From contig NZ_LAZS01000006.1 of assembly GCF_002007205.1 (NCBI RefSeq), positions 868,001 to 932,000 on the forward strand: 64,000 bases of DNA. Reading direction: 5' to 3'. A program made the translations under genes and the position numbers. Origin of the DNA: Ensifer adhaerens. Its GTDB lineage: Bacteria; Pseudomonadota; Alphaproteobacteria; Rhizobiales; Rhizobiaceae. A model generated the notes under the pieces. The model was not told the DNA's origin. It did no database searches and worked only from the letters and a program-made list of their open reading frames with translations. Positions 63,013-64,000 of this stretch are shown in pieces. Positions within the stretch are counted from its first letter, which is position 1. Each line of letters starts with the position of its first letter.

Positions 63013-63966
63013 TCAGGAGCCGAGGCTGCGTCTCTGCCGCGTGACCCAGCGGATGCCCCCGACCACGGCAAAGGCGAGCAGCGGCCAGATGGCCCAGAAC
63101 ACGCCGCGCCAGGTCACGAGATTGATGGTGAGAAGCACCAATCCGGACAGCACCAGCATGCCGATGCCGCGATCCACCCACGGGTTGGTCCTGAGCCAGG
63201 CGAGGCCGGCAAGGATCGCCAGGCCGAGCAGCGGCCAAACGGCCCAGAAGGTTCCGTTCCAGGCGAGCAGGTTGAGGGCGACCAGTCCTGCGGCGACGAC
63301 GCTGAGAACCGGGAGCGACCCGCTCCTGATCGCCGCAATCACGCCGATCTGTTCTGGCTCCGGGCGCGGCTGCCCCGCATCCGAAGCGGCCCCGTCGGCA
63401 CGACGGCCGAAGGTCTCGCTCGCAAACGCCGGACGGGCATCGGCAGCACCGATGCGCACGGCATAACTCGGCACTCCGCCATCGATGTTCTTGACCTCGA
63501 GCGCCCCGAGAAAATCGAAACCGACGGCGACCTTGTTGCGCACTTGGTCGTAGACGGTGTTGGAGATGACGATGCCGCCGGCCGGTGCGGACGCCTGCAG
63601 GCGCGCGGCAACATTGACGCCGTCGCCATAGAGATCGTCACCCTCGGCGATCACGTCGCCGAGATTGATGCCGATGCGAAACAGCATCTGCTCGTCGGGC
63701 AGGCATTTGGCGTTGCAGCCGGCGAGCTCGTTCTGCACATCGATCGCTGTGCGCAAGGCCTCGACGACGCTCGGAAACTCGGCGATCAGGCCGTCGCCCC
63801 AGGTGTTGACGACACGGCCCCCGTGCGCCTCGATAAGCCGCCCCATGGCATCGCGGTGGCGCTTCAACGTGGCGAGCGTGCCCTCCTCGTCGGCGCGCAT
63901 CAGTCGCGTGTAGTCCTGGACATCTGCGGAAAAGATCGTCGTCAGCTTGCGACGTGTCTCAGACAT
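63013..63966 (-). CDS. Class III adenylate/guanylate cyclase with C-terminal membrane helices
   Basis: 317 residues with the cyclase domain at the N-terminus (RKLTTIFSADVQDYTRLMRA; GGRVVNTWGDGLIAEFPSVV; DDLYGDGVNVAARLQASAPA) and four hydrophobic segments at the C-terminus (LPVLSVVAAGLVALNLLAWN; VWPLLGLAILAGLAWLRTNP and two more). This is the rhizobial inverted topology. The metal Asp are present; the purine-selecting Lys is Asn (VVNTWGDG). It is convergent with the dCache cyclase, the stop codons being 3 bases apart. Confidence 0.9.
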   Translation of the reverse strand: MSETRRKLTTIFSADVQDYTRLMRADEEGTLATLKRHRDAMGRLIEAHGGRVVNTWGDGLIAEFPSVVEALRTAIDVQNELAGCNAKCLPDEQMLFRIGINLGDVIAEGDDLYGDGVNVAARLQASAPAGGIVISNTVYDQVRNKVAVGFDFLGALEVKNIDGGVPSYAVRIGAADARPAFASETFGRRADGAASDAGQPRPEPEQIGVIAAIRSGSLPVLSVVAAGLVALNLLAWNGTFWAVWPLLGLAILAGLAWLRTNPWVDRGIGMLVLSGLVLLTINLVTWRGVFWAIWPLLAFAVVGGIRWVTRQRRSLGS

Positions 63967-64000
63967 CGCTTCGTCCTCCTCAAAGCCGCAGCCGCGGCAG

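Overview
The window is ordinary, gene-dense, high-GC alphaproteobacterial chromosome, most likely from the Rhizobiaceae (Ensifer/Sinorhizobium or a close relative). The pointers are an Irr-type iron box in front of an MbfA-like ferritin/CCC1 exporter, an ExoD homologue, a PecS/PecM pair of the Agrobacterium type, an ECF41 sigma factor with its carboxymuconolactone-decarboxylase partner, and RIME-like intergenic palindromes. No rRNA, tRNA, prophage, insertion sequence or CRISPR array was recognised. The only gene that looks mobile is a small GIY-YIG nuclease at 53.6 kb set among copies of a palindromic repeat.

Layout. 0-7 kb: tail of an aromatic aminotransferase, YitT membrane protein, ArsC-like reductase, YbaK deacylase, a membrane-anchored phosphatase, a RIME-like repeat, a divergent MarR/GST pair, an MBL hydrolase and an M29 aminopeptidase. 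7-12 kb: VOC protein with a sigma factor, pecM/pecS, a quinone reductase and xseA. 12-16 kb: a probable membrane glycan-modification module (GT-C-like protein, polyprenyl-phosphate GT2, methyltransferase, small EmrE/ArnE-like transporter, tiny membrane protein). 16-24 kb: regulators, oxidoreductases, acetyltransferases and small stress-type enzymes. 24-33 kb: a translation block (pheT, pheS, rplT, rpmI, infC) interrupted by an odd kinase-like gene and by a PhoPQ-like two-component system with two Asp-rich exported proteins. 33-38 kb: hydrolase, transglutaminase-like protein, mbfA, YiiX-like hydrolase, cyclopropane synthase. 38-41.5 kb: efp facing its lysine-modification enzymes epmA and epmB. 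41.6-45.4 kb: ECF41 module, MFS pump and methyltransferase. 45.4-53.3 kb: OmpA-like lipoprotein, ExoD, small monooxygenase, HDAC-family deacetylase, a second RIME-like repeat, acetyltransferase/XRE-cupin pair, MFS pump and lepA. 53.4-64 kb: GIY-YIG element, acetyltransferases, GFA enzyme, amidotransferase, rnk, DoxX, SelW-like protein with YqaA, RNase D, a secreted orphan, a hydroxyacid dehydrogenase, and two convergent class III nucleotide cyclases three bases apart.

How the parts connect. Translation factors are spread through the window (PheST, L20, L35, IF3, EF-P with EpmAB, EF4, YbaK). Several small regulatory circuits are legible in the DNA: the pecS operator triplets, the MarR/GST inverted sites, the ECF41 promoter, the Irr box, and an ATT start codon on infC. 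The best candidates for new biology are the GIY-YIG/palindrome unit, the Asp-rich/PepSY two-component cassette and the glycan-modification module. All family names come from reading motifs in the translated sequence; no database search was run.
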